DNA of 64,000 nt from Lysobacter terrestris (GTDB lineage Bacteria; Pseudomonadota; Gammaproteobacteria; Xanthomonadales; Xanthomonadaceae), in the NCBI RefSeq assembly GCF_014489475.1, contig NZ_CP060820.1, positions 2,000,001-2,064,000 of the forward strand, read 5' to 3'. The notes beneath the pieces were generated by a model. The model was not told the DNA's origin. It ran no database searches and saw nothing but the letters and a program-made list of their open reading frames with translations. Position numbers and translations under genes: made by a program. Below are positions 53,747 to 62,200 of the stretch, piece by piece. Numbering within the stretch: the stretch's first letter is position 1; every line of letters starts with the position of its first letter.

Positions 53747-54280
53747 TTACTCCTGCGGCTTCACGCCCAGGTAGGCGCCGGCCATGTGCTCGCTCATCCA
53801 CGGATCGTTGTTCTCGATCTCGAGCGCGCGATCGAACAGGCGTTCGGCGGTGGCGCGGTCGCCCTGCAGCAGGTAATGCGCGCCCACTTCGGCCAGGCCC
53901 TTGCCGTCGTCGGGATTGCGGGCGAGGAAGCCGTCGAACAGCGGCTTGGCCTTGGCCCATTCGCCCGCTTCGGCGTACACGCGGGCGATGCGGTAGACGT
54001 CGCTGTCCTCGTGCTTGCCGTTGAGCAGGGCGTCGAAGATCGCCTGGCCTTCGGCCTTGAAGCCGCCCAGGTAATACACGCGGCCCGCGCCGATGCGCTC
54101 CCAGCTGCCGTTCTTGCCGGACTGCACCAGCGCCATCTCGAGCAGCGCGCGCGCGGCATCCTTCGGCGCCTTCTCGTGGTAGGTGGCGGGCGTCGGCCGC
54201 AGCTTCTGCGCGGCGAAGCCCACGCCGATGCCGGCGGCGAACAGGAACGCGGCGGTGGCCGCGGTGATGCGTACCTTCAT
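53747..54280 (-). CDS. Tetratricopeptide repeat protein with signal sequence
   Basis: A 177-residue protein with an N-terminal signal or anchor (I-T-A-A-T-A-A-F-L-F-A-A-G-I-G-V-G-F-A-A) and three TPR-like units (A-R-A-L-L-E-M-A-L-V; A-K-P-L-F-D-G-F-L-A-R-N-P-D-D; A-E-R-L-F-D-R-A-L-E). Role unknown, likely in the envelope. GGGG upstream supports the start at 54280. Confidence 0.75.
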   Translation of the reverse strand: MKVRITAATAAFLFAAGIGVGFAAQKLRPTPATYHEKAPKDAARALLEMALVQSGKNGSWERIGAGRVYYLGGFKAEGQAIFDALLNGKHEDSDVYRIARVYAEAGEWAKAKPLFDGFLARNPDDGKGLAEVGAHYLLQGDRATAERLFDRALEIENNDPWMSEHMAGAYLGVKPQE

Positions 54281-54481
54281 GGATTGCTTCCCCTTGTGAT
54301 GCGTGGAGGCGCGAGGCGCCCGGATCGTCCCTGGCGAACAAGCCATGGCCGAGGCGGAGTCTAGCGTCCGCTCCTGCATCCGCGAATGTGCCCGCGCGGC
54401 GGCGATGCGGTTGATGCACGGTGCGAACTGGCCGCGCCCGGGGCGCTAGACTCCATCGACGCACCGCCTGCGGAGAACCCC

Positions 54482-55507
54482 ATGTTCCGGTTCCTGTTCG
54501 CGCTATCGATCGGCCTGCTGTTCGTTTCCCCCCTCTTCGCCGCCGACCCACCCACGCTGCGTGGGTACCACTCGAACGCCAACCGTTCCGACGCTTGGCA
54601 AGGCGGCGTCCGCATGATCCCCATCCACACGCCGGTCGGCGACTTCCGCGTGTGGACCCGGCGTGTCGGCAACAATCCGCGCATCAAGGTGCTGTTGCTG
54701 CACGGCGGGCCCGGTGCCACGCACGAGCCGTTCGAGGTATTCGATTCGTTCCTGCCCGCCGAGGGCGTCGAGTACTACTACTACGACCAGCTCGGTTCCT
54801 ACTACAGCGACCAACCCGACGATCCGAAGTTGCTGGCGATCGATCGCTTCGTCGACGAAGTGGAGCAGGTGCGCCAAGCGCTCGGCCTGGACAAGGACAA
54901 CTTCTACCTGCTTGGCCATTCGTGGGGCGGCATCCTCGCGATGGAGTACGCGCTCAAGCACCAGGAGCATCTCAAGGGCCTGGTGATCTCCAACATGATG
55001 TCGAGCATTCCGGCGTACAACCGGTATGCGAACGACGTGCTCATGCCGCAGCTCGATCCGGCGGCGCTCGCCGAACTGCGCAGGCTCGACGCGGCGAAGG
55101 ACTACGCGAACCCGCGCTTCGAGGAGCTGCTGGTTCCGCACTACGAGCAGCACTTCCTGCGCCGTCCGATCGCCGAGTGGCCGGAGCCGGTGCTGCGCGG
55201 TTTCGTCAAGCACCTGAACCGCAAGGTCTACGTGCCGATGCAGGGGCCGAGCGAGCTCGGCGCCGGCGGCGTCCTCGCCGACTGGGATCGTACCGGCGAG
55301 CTGGCCAGGATCACCGTTCCCACGCTCGTCATCGGCGCGAAGTACGACACGATGGATCCGGCGTGGATGGAGATGATGAGCAAGCGCCTGCCGCACGGCG
55401 AGTACCTCTACCTGCGCAACGGCAGCCACGCGGCGTTCTACGACGACCAGGACGCTTACTTCGCCGGGTTGCTGAAGTTCCTGCGAGAGGTCGACGGCGC
55501 CCGTTAG
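54482..55507 (+). CDS. Secreted proline iminopeptidase-family (S33) hydrolase
   Basis: A 341-residue alpha/beta hydrolase with a Sec signal (cleavage after L-F-A near residue 19). L-L-L-H-G-G-P-G-A-T is the oxyanion-hole motif of prolyl iminopeptidases, the nucleophile Ser is in G-H-S-W-G-G, and the C-terminal His in N-G-S-H-A-A-F. S33 enzymes remove N-terminal Pro; a periplasmic or secreted location is inferred from the signal. GGAG supports 54482. A TAGACT element lies 35 bases upstream. Confidence 0.85.
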   Translation: MFRFLFALSIGLLFVSPLFAADPPTLRGYHSNANRSDAWQGGVRMIPIHTPVGDFRVWTRRVGNNPRIKVLLLHGGPGATHEPFEVFDSFLPAEGVEYYYYDQLGSYYSDQPDDPKLLAIDRFVDEVEQVRQALGLDKDNFYLLGHSWGGILAMEYALKHQEHLKGLVISNMMSSIPAYNRYANDVLMPQLDPAALAELRRLDAAKDYANPRFEELLVPHYEQHFLRRPIAEWPEPVLRGFVKHLNRKVYVPMQGPSELGAGGVLADWDRTGELARITVPTLVIGAKYDTMDPAWMEMMSKRLPHGEYLYLRNGSHAAFYDDQDAYFAGLLKFLREVDGAR

Positions 55508-55527
55508 CACCGCCCCGGAGAACCGCC

Positions 55528-55950
55528 GTGTCCAGCCTGCACGAACGCATCGCCAGCAGCTTCGCCGCGCAAGGTCTGATGACGACGCTGGGCGCGCAAT
55601 TGCTGCACATCGCGCCCGGCGAAGTGCGGATTGCGCTGCTGCCGCGCCCGGAGCTGTCGCAGCAGCACGGCTACATCCATGCCGGCGCGCTCACCAGCGT
55701 GCTCGACAGCGCCTGCGGTTACGCCGCGCTGACCGTCGCGCCTGCGGAGTGCGACGTGCTCACCGTCGAGTTCAAGATCAACTTCGTGCGGTCCGCGGTC
55801 GCCGATCGTTTCGTCGCCATCGGCCGGGTCACCAAGGCGGGCAGGACCCTGACGGTGTGCCAGGGCGAAGTGGTCGGCGAGAGCGATTCCGGGCAGGAGA
55901 CGATCGCGGTGATGCAGGCCACGATCATCAACCTTGCCGGCGGGCGCTGA
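55528..55950 (+). CDS. PaaI-family hotdog thioesterase
   Basis: A 140-residue acyl-CoA thioesterase-like protein. The hotdog signature H-G-Y-I-H-A-G-A-L-T-S-V-L-D-S-A-C-G-Y-A-A carries the Asp/Glu-containing helix of PaaI. Starts at GTG 55528 with GGAG eight bases upstream, 20 bases after the peptidase stop, so probably co-transcribed. Substrate unknown. Confidence 0.87.
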   Translation: MSSLHERIASSFAAQGLMTTLGAQLLHIAPGEVRIALLPRPELSQQHGYIHAGALTSVLDSACGYAALTVAPAECDVLTVEFKINFVRSAVADRFVAIGRVTKAGRTLTVCQGEVVGESDSGQETIAVMQATIINLAGGR

Positions 55951-56009
55951 TTCGCCGCGAAGCGGGCGTGAGCGGCGCTGCTCCGGGTTCGCATCGGTGT
56001 TGGCGCGCG

Positions 56010-56041
56010 CTGGAAACGACAACGCCCCGCAAGCGGGGCGT
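56010..56041 (-). terminator. Hairpin terminator after tRNA-Gly
   Basis: Minus-strand stem ACGCCCCG / CGGGGCGT (56022-56029 with 56034-56041) with loop CTTG, then TGTCGTTT. It lies ten bases past the tRNA 3' end. Confidence 0.6.
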
Positions 56042-56051
56042 CGTACTGAAC

Positions 56052-56127
<76 letters not shown>

Positions 56128-56138
56128 GGAGGGCGCGA

Positions 56139-56166
56139 AGTGTACGCAAACCCGCGCCGTTGGGAA
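56139..56166 (-). promoter_or_regulatory. Candidate promoter of tRNA-Gly
   Basis: On the minus strand, TTCCCA (complement of 56161-56166) and TACACT (complement of 56139-56144) are spaced 16 bases. The -10 box ends 11 bases upstream of the mature tRNA 5' end. Confidence 0.45.
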
Positions 56167-56190
56167 ATGGGGGCATCGCAAACCGGACAC

Positions 56191-56280
56191 GCAGCCCGGG
56201 TAAGCGCAGCGCACCCGGGAGCTTTTCGTCACGCCGCGGGATTCAAACCCGGGTGCGGCCTGCGGCCTTACCCGGGGCCC
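56191..56280. repeat. GCCCGGGTAAGCGCAGCG repeat (family C), full copy
   Basis: A 90-bp element with CAGCCCGGGTAAGCG, CTTTTCGTCACGCCGCG, ATTCAAACCCGGGTGCGG and TTACCCGGGG, in the same order as the copy at 51247-51332. Located between the tRNA and the cytochrome gene. Confidence 0.75.
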
Positions 56281-56293
56281 ACGGTGCGCCGCC

Positions 56294-57511
56294 TCACAGC
56301 GTCTTCAGGTACTCGACCAGGTCGCTGCGCTGCGCGGGCGTCAGGCGCAGCCCGAGCGCGGTGTCGTAGTGCGTGACCACGTCGGCCAGCGTCGCAGCGC
56401 TGCCGTCGTGGAAGTACGGCGGGTGTTGCCACAGGCCGCGCAGCGGCGTGGTGCGGTAGGCCTTGGTCGCGGTGCGTGCGGCGTAGGCGCCGTCCATGCC
56501 GGTTTCGCCGGGCAGGTGCAGCCGGCCGCTGTTGTTGTCGGTGCCGGTGGCGCTGACGTGGCAGCCCTTGCAGTTCTTGGCGAAGACGGCGCGTCCGCGC
56601 AATGCGGCGATGGCGTCGTAACTGCCGGCCGGCGGCACCGGCGCGTGCAGGCTGAGCTGGTAGGCGCGCAGCGCCGGCAGTTTCGGCGTCACCAGGTCGG
56701 GCGTCTGCACGATGTCGATGCCCAGGCGTGGGTCGGCGAAGTTGCCGTGGCCGCCCATCTGCGTGACCGCGACGTAGGCATTCCAGTACGCCACCGGGCC
56801 GTCGCCGGTATAGGTCTCGTTGCGCACGTGCTGCAGGCCGTAGGCCGGCGGCAGCACCAGCGGCGTGCTCAGGCCGTCGATGCTGAAACGTGGGTCGTAC
56901 CGGCCCGGTCCCCAGCTGCGGTAGACCGCCTTCGCGGCGTCCGACACCGCGGGCGAGAGCGCGATGATCGCGCCCGGATCGAGGTCGCGGTTCGGCCAGC
57001 CATCGAGGCGGTGGCCGACGCCGGGCGCGGCCGAGTCGTCGACGGTGGAATGGCACAGCGCGCAGGTGATGCCCAGGCGGGTGATGCGGTTGTCGGCGCT
57101 GATGCTCGCCTTCAGTCCGATCACGGCATCGAGCTTCAGCAGCGCGATCGTGGTGGCCGGATCGTCGAGGTCGGCGCTGGCGAGCAGGCCCGGCGGCAAT
57201 GCATCGGCATCCACCTTCAGGCCCACGGCGAGCGCCGTCACCGGCGGCACCGTTTCCACGACTTCGTGCATGCGCAGGCGATCGGTCCACTGCTGTTCGT
57301 CGCCGAAGGTGTCGTAGCGGAAGATCTGCCGGCCCTGCTCGATCAGGGCCGGCGACAGCGCGTGCGGCCGGTTGCGCTGGGTCGCCTGCGTGGCCCGTGC
57401 CTCGGCGGTGCTCATCCTGCAGCCGGTGAGCGCGCCGCCGGCTGCGAGGGCGAGGGCGATGAGCGTCGTGAATGCGCGGTGTGGTGGTGCGCGGTGTGTT
57501 GATGCCGTCAT
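56294..57511 (-). CDS. Diheme c-type cytochrome lipoprotein
   Basis: A 405-residue protein with a lipoprotein-type signal ending L-T-G-C and two heme c motifs, C-A-L-C-H (about residue 150) and C-K-G-C-H (about 315). The C-terminal G-L-W-Q-H-P-P-Y-F-H-D-G-S-A-A-T-L motif resembles the MauG/cytochrome c peroxidase superfamily, but the N-terminal heme environment differs, so I call it only a diheme cytochrome. Likely periplasmic electron carrier or oxidase. Confidence 0.78.
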   Translation of the reverse strand: MTASTHRAPPHRAFTTLIALALAAGGALTGCRMSTAEARATQATQRNRPHALSPALIEQGRQIFRYDTFGDEQQWTDRLRMHEVVETVPPVTALAVGLKVDADALPPGLLASADLDDPATTIALLKLDAVIGLKASISADNRITRLGITCALCHSTVDDSAAPGVGHRLDGWPNRDLDPGAIIALSPAVSDAAKAVYRSWGPGRYDPRFSIDGLSTPLVLPPAYGLQHVRNETYTGDGPVAYWNAYVAVTQMGGHGNFADPRLGIDIVQTPDLVTPKLPALRAYQLSLHAPVPPAGSYDAIAALRGRAVFAKNCKGCHVSATGTDNNSGRLHLPGETGMDGAYAARTATKAYRTTPLRGLWQHPPYFHDGSAATLADVVTHYDTALGLRLTPAQRSDLVEYLKTL

Positions 57512-57705
57512 GGCCGTGCTCGCGAACGCGAGGGCTGCGTTCTGTTGGACGCAGGCTACGCCGCGCCGTTGCGACGGAGCCTGGGTACGTGTGTAAAGGA
57601 AGCGGGCCGCGATCCGATGTTCCGCGGCTTCAATGCGGACTGGAGCTGCGCGCAGGAAGGTGGCGCGAATGCCTGCACTAGCGCGGTTCCGTTAGCATTG
57701 CGCCC

Positions 57706-57951
57706 ATGTCGACACTGCCTGCATTGCCCGTGCTGCCGCCGGGCCGCTACCGCCACTACAAGGGCAACGATTACGAAGTCGTCGCGGTGGTGCGCCACAG
57801 CGAAACCCTCGAGCCGCTGGTCCTGTACCGCGCCTTGTACGGCGAAGGCGGGTTGTGGGTGCGCCCGTATGCGATGTTCGTCGGGAACGTGTCGATTGAG
57901 GGCCGCACGGTGCGACGATTTGCACCGGTCGATGCGGCGGGCATGGAGTAG
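57706..57951 (+). CDS. DUF1653 family protein
   Basis: An 81-residue protein with the family's G-x-Y-R-H-Y-K-G-N-x-Y-E-V opening and V-L-Y-R-A-L-Y-G-x-x-x-x-W-V-R-P block. Function unknown. TTAGCAT just before the ATG may be a -10 box of a nearly leaderless mRNA. The 194 bp upstream back to the cytochrome start contain no gene. Confidence 0.85.
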   Translation: MSTLPALPVLPPGRYRHYKGNDYEVVAVVRHSETLEPLVLYRALYGEGGLWVRPYAMFVGNVSIEGRTVRRFAPVDAAGME

Positions 57952-58009
57952 CGGCGGCCGGCGTGACGATCGCGATAGGGTTGTCGCATCGCTGCCAGAT
58001 CCATCCCGC

Positions 58010-58798
58010 ATGACTTCCCTGCGCATCGAAGACGTCTTCGCGGACGTGTCCGGAGGCCGCACGTTCGTGCGCCGCTGGTTGCCGGCGTTGCCGGTGACCG
58101 GCGTGCCCATCGTGCTGCTGCACGATTCGCTCGGCAGCGTCGAACAATGGCGCGACTTTCCCGCAGGACTGGCCGAGCGCCTGCAGTGCGAGGTCATCGC
58201 CTACGACCGGCCCGGCTTCGGACGTTCGACGCCACGCCACGATGCCCCGTCGTTGGACTTCATCGCCGACGAGGCGCGCAGCCACTTCCCAGTCCTGCGC
58301 GCGGCACTGGGGCTGGGCGACTTCGGCCTGCTCGGTCACAGCGTGGGTGGTGCGATGGCGGTGGTGATCGCGGCGACGCACGCCGACAGCTGCCGCTTCC
58401 TGGTGACCGAATCCGCGTAGGCCTTCGTCGAGGCGCGCACGCTGGACGGCATCCGCACGGCCAAGGCGCAGTTCGCGGATGCGGCGCACTTCGCGCGGCT
58501 GGCGCGCTGGCACGGCGAGCGCGCGCGCTGGGTGCTGGAGGCGTGGACCGAGGTCTGGCTGGATCCGCGCTTCGCCGGTTGGAGCCTCGATGCCTGGCTG
58601 TCGCAGGTGCGTTGCCCCGTGCTCGCGATCCACGGCGACGGCGACGACTATGGTTCGGTGGCATTCCCCGAACGCATCGCCCATGGCGTGTCCGTACCGG
58701 CGCAGCTGGCAGTGATGAAGCAGTGCGGGCACGTGCCGCACCGCGAGCGCCCGGACGAGGTGCTGGGGCTGGTGGCGGATTTCATCGCGCGCGGTTAG
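58010..58798 (+). pseudogene. Alpha/beta hydrolase interrupted by an in-frame amber codon
   Basis: One continuous frame of 262 codons encodes an alpha/beta hydrolase: oxyanion region V-L-L-H-D-S-L-G-S, nucleophile Ser in G-H-S-V-G-G, C-terminal catalytic His in C-G-H-V-P-H-R-E-R-P. The frame is broken only by TAG at 58418-58420, between T-E-S-A and A-F-V-E-A-R-T-L-D-G-I, where homologues usually have Gln; CAG-to-TAG is the simplest explanation. Both halves keep normal GC codon bias, so the lesion is recent, or a sequencing error, or read through. Confidence 0.8.
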
Positions 58799-58822
58799 CG
58801 CACGGCGCAGCACGAAGCGGCG

Positions 58823-58857
58823 GCAAAAAAGAAGGGACAGGCATGGCCCGTCCCTTC
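58823..58857 (-). terminator. Rho-independent terminator of alanine dehydrogenase
   Basis: On the minus strand GAAGGGACGGGC pairs with GCCTGTCCCTTC (58831-58842 with 58845-58856, one mismatch), followed by TTTTTT. It lies about 38 bases past the ald stop and may also serve the plus-strand hydrolase gene. Confidence 0.85.
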
Positions 58858-58894
58858 CTGCATCGCGATACCGCTGCCGCGATGGCGGCGTGGC

Positions 58895-60013
58895 TCAGAG
58901 GCCGAGGACCTGCTCCGCCGACACGTACGGCAGGTTGTGCGCCTGCGCGACCGGCTCGCAGGTGACCTTGCCTTCGCAGACGTTGAGGCCGTTGCGCAGG
59001 TGCACGTCCTGCGCCAGCGCCTTCTTCCAGCCGTTGTTGGCCAGCGCCAGGGTGAAGGGCAGGGTCACGCTGTTGAGCGCGAAGGTCGAGGTGCGCGCGA
59101 CCGCGCCCGGCATGTTCGCCACGCAGTAGTGCACGACGCCGTCGACGACGTAGGTCGGGTCCGCATGCGTGGTGGCGTGCGAGGTTTCCACGCAGCCGCC
59201 CTGGTCGATGGCGACGTCGACGATCACCGCGCCCTGCTTCATGGTCTTGACCATTTCCTTGGTCACCAGCTTCGGCGCGGCGGCGCCCGGCACCAGCACG
59301 GTGCCGATCAGCAGGTCGGCGCGGCGCACCAGTTCCTCGATCGCGGCGCGGGTGGAGAACACCGTAGAGATCGAGGTGCCGAACTGCGCGGCCAGGCGCT
59401 TGAGCGCGTCGGCCGAACGGTCGACGACGGTGACCTTGGCGCCCATGCCGACGGCAATCGTCGCGGCATGCGTGCCGGACACGCCGCCGCCGAGGATCAC
59501 GACTTCCGCGGCCGGCACGCCGGGCACGCCGCCCAGCAGCACGCCACGGCCGCCCTGGGCCTTTTCCAGCGAATGCGCGCCGACCTGCGGGGCGAGGCGA
59601 CCGGCGACTTCCGACATCGGGGTCAGCAGCGGCAGCGAGCCGTTCGGCGCGGTGACGGTTTCGTAGGCGATGCAGACGGCGCCCGAGTCGATCAGGTCCT
59701 TGGTCTGCGGGGCATCGGGGGCGAGGTGCAGGTAGGTGAAGAGGATCTGGCCCGGGCGCAGCTTCTTGCGCTCCTCGGCCAGCGGCTCCTTCACCTTCAC
59801 GATCATGTCGGCGTTGGCGAAGATTTCGTCGGCGGTCTCGATGATCTTGCCGCCGGCGGCGACGTAGTCGGCGTCGGACAGGCCCGCGCCGAGGCCGGCG
59901 CCCTTCTGCACCAGCACTTCATGGCCGTTGTGCACGAGTTCGTGCACGGACGACGGAATGAGGCCGACGCGGTACTCGTGGTTCTTGATTTCCTTGGGTA
60001 CGCCGATACGCAT
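58895..60013 (-). CDS. ald: Alanine dehydrogenase
   Basis: A 372-residue NAD-dependent enzyme interconverting L-alanine and pyruvate plus ammonia. N-terminal M-R-I-G-V-P-K-E-I-K-N-H-E-Y-R-V (substrate Arg15), K-V-K-E-P (catalytic Lys), Rossmann G-G-G-V-S-G-T, and H-Y-C-V-A-N-M-P-G-A-V-A-R-T-S are all classical Ald motifs. GGGAG supports the start; the longer frame upstream is spurious. Divergent from an Lrp regulator with shared operator-like repeats. Confidence 0.97.
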   Translation of the reverse strand: MRIGVPKEIKNHEYRVGLIPSSVHELVHNGHEVLVQKGAGLGAGLSDADYVAAGGKIIETADEIFANADMIVKVKEPLAEERKKLRPGQILFTYLHLAPDAPQTKDLIDSGAVCIAYETVTAPNGSLPLLTPMSEVAGRLAPQVGAHSLEKAQGGRGVLLGGVPGVPAAEVVILGGGVSGTHAATIAVGMGAKVTVVDRSADALKRLAAQFGTSISTVFSTRAAIEELVRRADLLIGTVLVPGAAAPKLVTKEMVKTMKQGAVIVDVAIDQGGCVETSHATTHADPTYVVDGVVHYCVANMPGAVARTSTFALNSVTLPFTLALANNGWKKALAQDVHLRNGLNVCEGKVTCEPVAQAHNLPYVSAEQVLGL

Positions 60014-60085
60014 GAGCTGGATCTCCCGGTGGTGGGCGTCGGCCGTCCCGACGTTTTGTGGTGCGGGAGTATGGACGAAGGATTG

Positions 60086-60171
60086 CGCATTTTGTCGCGA
60101 ATTTTGTTGATCCCGAGGGCCGTTTGTCGCATGGTTGTTCGTGAACAGGCGGATTGATCGAACAAAATGCG
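60086..60171. promoter_or_regulatory. Candidate Lrp operator array between ald and lrp
   Basis: CGCATTTTGT at 60086-60095 and its exact complement ACAAAATGCG at 60162-60171 are 66 bases apart; a third ATTTTGTTGATC at about 60101 resembles the complement of GATCGAACAAAAT at about 60157. AT-rich repeats of this kind are typical Lrp-family sites, here covering both divergent starts; the right one overlaps the regulator's ATG. Confidence 0.5.
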
Positions 60172-60640
60172 AACACCGGAACCGGCCATCGACGAGCGCG
60201 ACCGCGCCATCCTCCGCCTGCTGCAGGAAGACGGCCGGCTGACCAACATGGAGCTGGCGCAGCGGATCAACCTGTCGCCGTCGGCCTGCCTGCGCCGGGT
60301 CAAATTGCTGGAGGAAGCCGGGCTGATCTCGCGCTACGTGATGCTGCTCGACGAGAAGGCGGCGGGCCTGCCGGGCACCGCCTTCGTGCTGGTGACGCTC
60401 GACCAGCAAGGGCGCGCGGCGCTCGATGCCTTCGAGGCGGCGATCCAGCAGCACCCGGAAGTCACCGAGTGCTGCCTGCTCGCCGGCGTGGCCGATTACA
60501 TGGTGCGCGTGGCCTATGCCGATTCGGCCGACTTCGAGCGCATCCACACCGAGATCCTCACCCAGTTGCCCGGGGTGGTGCGCGTGCAGTCGACGCTGGC
60601 GCTGCGCACGGTGAAGAAGACCACCGCGCTGCCGGTCTGA
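60167..60640 (+). CDS. Lrp/AsnC family regulator, likely of alanine dehydrogenase
   Basis: A 157-residue regulator: winged HTH (D-E-R-D-R-A-I-L-R-L-L-Q-E-D-G-R-L-T-N ... S-P-S-A-C-L-R-R-V) and RAM domain (V-T-E-C-C-L-L-A-G-V-A-D-Y-M-V-R-V). Divergent from ald, the arrangement of AldR-type regulators that respond to alanine or other amino acids. Autoregulation is likely from the shared palindromes. Confidence 0.92.
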   Translation: MRTPEPAIDERDRAILRLLQEDGRLTNMELAQRINLSPSACLRRVKLLEEAGLISRYVMLLDEKAAGLPGTAFVLVTLDQQGRAALDAFEAAIQQHPEVTECCLLAGVADYMVRVAYADSADFERIHTEILTQLPGVVRVQSTLALRTVKKTTALPV

Positions 60641-60693
60641 CCTGCCGGCAGGCGGGTAGGGTAATTCGCCGTGCGCGGGACTACCGTTGGCGC

Positions 60694-61329
60694 ATGACCC
60701 GAGCCCGCGGCCGCCTGCGCCATGACGACCTGCTCACGCCCGCGGAATGGCGCGTGGTCGAGGCGGTGCGCCACGGCCTGGGCAATCCCGCCATCGCGCG
60801 ACGCCTGCACGTCAGCGTCGATGCGGTGAAGTACCACGTCGCCAACGCGCTGCAGAAGCTCGGCCTCGCCGATCGGGTGGCCTTGCGCGCCTGGGACGGC
60901 GTGCGCCGCGACAGCGCCCTTTACCGGAGCAGTACCCGCATGAACACCGAGATCGCCCTGGGCCCCGTCGGCCAGATCGCGCGCAGCGTGAAGGACATCG
61001 CCGCGGCCCGCGCCTGGTACGCCGACGTGCTCGGCCTCACCCACCTGTATTCGTTCGGCAAGCTCGCCTTCTTCGATTGCGATGGCCTGCGCCTGTTCCT
61101 GTCGGAGCGTGGCCCTTCCGAAGGCGACGGCGGCAGCGCGGAATCGCTGCTGTACTTCCGCGTCGCTGACATCCGTGCGGCGCACGCCGCGCTCGCCGCG
61201 CGCGGGGTGGAGTTCACCCACGCGCCGCACCTGATCCACACCCACGCCGACGGCACCGAGGAATGGATGGCGTTCTTCAAGGACAACGAAGGCCGGCCGC
61301 TCGCGCTGATGGCGCAGGTGCAGCCGTAG
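60694..61329 (+). CDS. LuxR-type HTH fused to a VOC/glyoxalase-like domain
   Basis: A 211-residue protein. Residues 1-75 carry a LuxR-like HTH (L-T-P-A-E-W-R-V-V-E-A-V-R-H-G-L-G-N-P-A-I-A-R-R-L-H-V-S-V-D-A-V-K-Y-H) and residues 85-210 a vicinal-oxygen-chelate domain (G-Q-I-A-R-S-V-K-D-I-A-A-A-R-A-W-Y-A-D-V-L-G; H-T-H-A-D-G-T-E-E-W-M-A-F-F-K-D-N-E-G). The junction contains a second Met (M83, near 60940), where a VOC-only protein could start, but the single frame with no stop favours a fusion. A VOC domain could be the effector-binding part. Confidence 0.78.
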   Translation: MTRARGRLRHDDLLTPAEWRVVEAVRHGLGNPAIARRLHVSVDAVKYHVANALQKLGLADRVALRAWDGVRRDSALYRSSTRMNTEIALGPVGQIARSVKDIAAARAWYADVLGLTHLYSFGKLAFFDCDGLRLFLSERGPSEGDGGSAESLLYFRVADIRAAHAALAARGVEFTHAPHLIHTHADGTEEWMAFFKDNEGRPLALMAQVQP

Positions 61330-61332
61330 GCG

Positions 61333-61641
61333 TCAGGGCCGGCGCAGGCGGCGGGCGCGCGCGAGTTCCTCAACGTCGCTGACCCGGAACTCGACCGTGA
61401 CGCGGCTGCCGGGCATCACGCCCCAGCGGATGCCGATGCGGGCCAGGCGCGTTTCCACCTCGGCGCGCATGTCCGCGGGAGCGAGGGCGAGGATCGCGTC
61501 GTGGCGTTCGGCCCACGCGCTCGCCAGCGCGAAGACGCTGGTGTGGCGCAGGTAGAGGTTGGGCATTTCCGCTTCAAGTTCGGCCAGGCGCGCTTCCATG
61601 GCGCTGGCGGCGTCATCGTCGGTCACATGGCTGGAAGGCAT
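61333..61641 (-). CDS. Unknown 102-residue cytoplasmic protein
   Basis: No family recognised. Acidic, helical N-terminus (A-S-A-M-E-A-R-L-A-E-L-E-A-E-M) and a mixed C-terminal part; no signal or membrane segment. GGGGA upstream of the ATG supports translation. Convergent with the HTH-VOC gene, three bases apart. Confidence 0.6.
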   Translation of the reverse strand: MPSSHVTDDDAASAMEARLAELEAEMPNLYLRHTSVFALASAWAERHDAILALAPADMRAEVETRLARIGIRWGVMPGSRVTVEFRVSDVEELARARRLRRP

Positions 61642-61727
61642 GGCTTCCCCTGGCGTGGGCGATCCCTGTCGACGAAGGTCCTTGCGTGCGGCCGCAGCTT
61701 ACGCCCGATGGCCATCGCGCCGACGCC

Positions 61728-61937
61728 TCACTCTTCCAGGGTAAAGCCGACCTTCAGCGTGACCTGCCAGTGCGCGACCTTGCCGTTCTCGACGTGGCCG
61801 CGGGTCTCGATGACCTGGAACCAGCGGATGCTGCGCATCGAAATGGACGCGCGCTCGATCGCGGTGCGGATCGCGTCGTCGCTGCTGGTCTTCGACGAGC
61901 CGGTGAGTTCCAGCGACTTGTAGACGTGATCGGTCAT
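61728..61937 (-). CDS. Dodecin family flavin-binding protein
   Basis: A 69-residue protein with the dodecin pattern: [28 protein letters not shown], and [12 protein letters not shown]. Dodecins form hollow dodecamers storing flavins or CoA. GGAG supports the start. The 263 bp upstream to the next gene contain nothing recognisable. Confidence 0.9.
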   Translation of the reverse strand: MTDHVYKSLELTGSSKTSSDDAIRTAIERASISMRSIRWFQVIETRGHVENGKVAHWQVTLKVGFTLEE

Positions 61938-62200
61938 GGCAGCGCTCCTGTTCTGGAGGGTGGTGGGCATCCTGATCAACGCCGTGTGCGTCGGGCTGCG
62001 GTCACGGCGTGGTGGCGCGGGACGTGCGGGTTGCAGTGCGTGCGGTTGTAGCGGGCCCGGTGTGACGGGCGTGTTGTAGCGGATGCGCCGTAAGGATTTG
62101 TTGCCGCCGATCGGCCGCCGCCGGCGCGTTGAACCGGCGCGTTGAAAACACCACGCGATCCCGGCATCGTCGCTGCATCGGGCGCGAGGATCGGACGGAC

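Noticed and set aside
58418-58420. Pyrrolysine insertion at the TAG in the hydrolase gene
   Set aside because: No pyl genes are visible, the bacterial group is not known to use pyrrolysine, and homologues have Gln at this place, so a simple CAG-to-TAG change is likelier.
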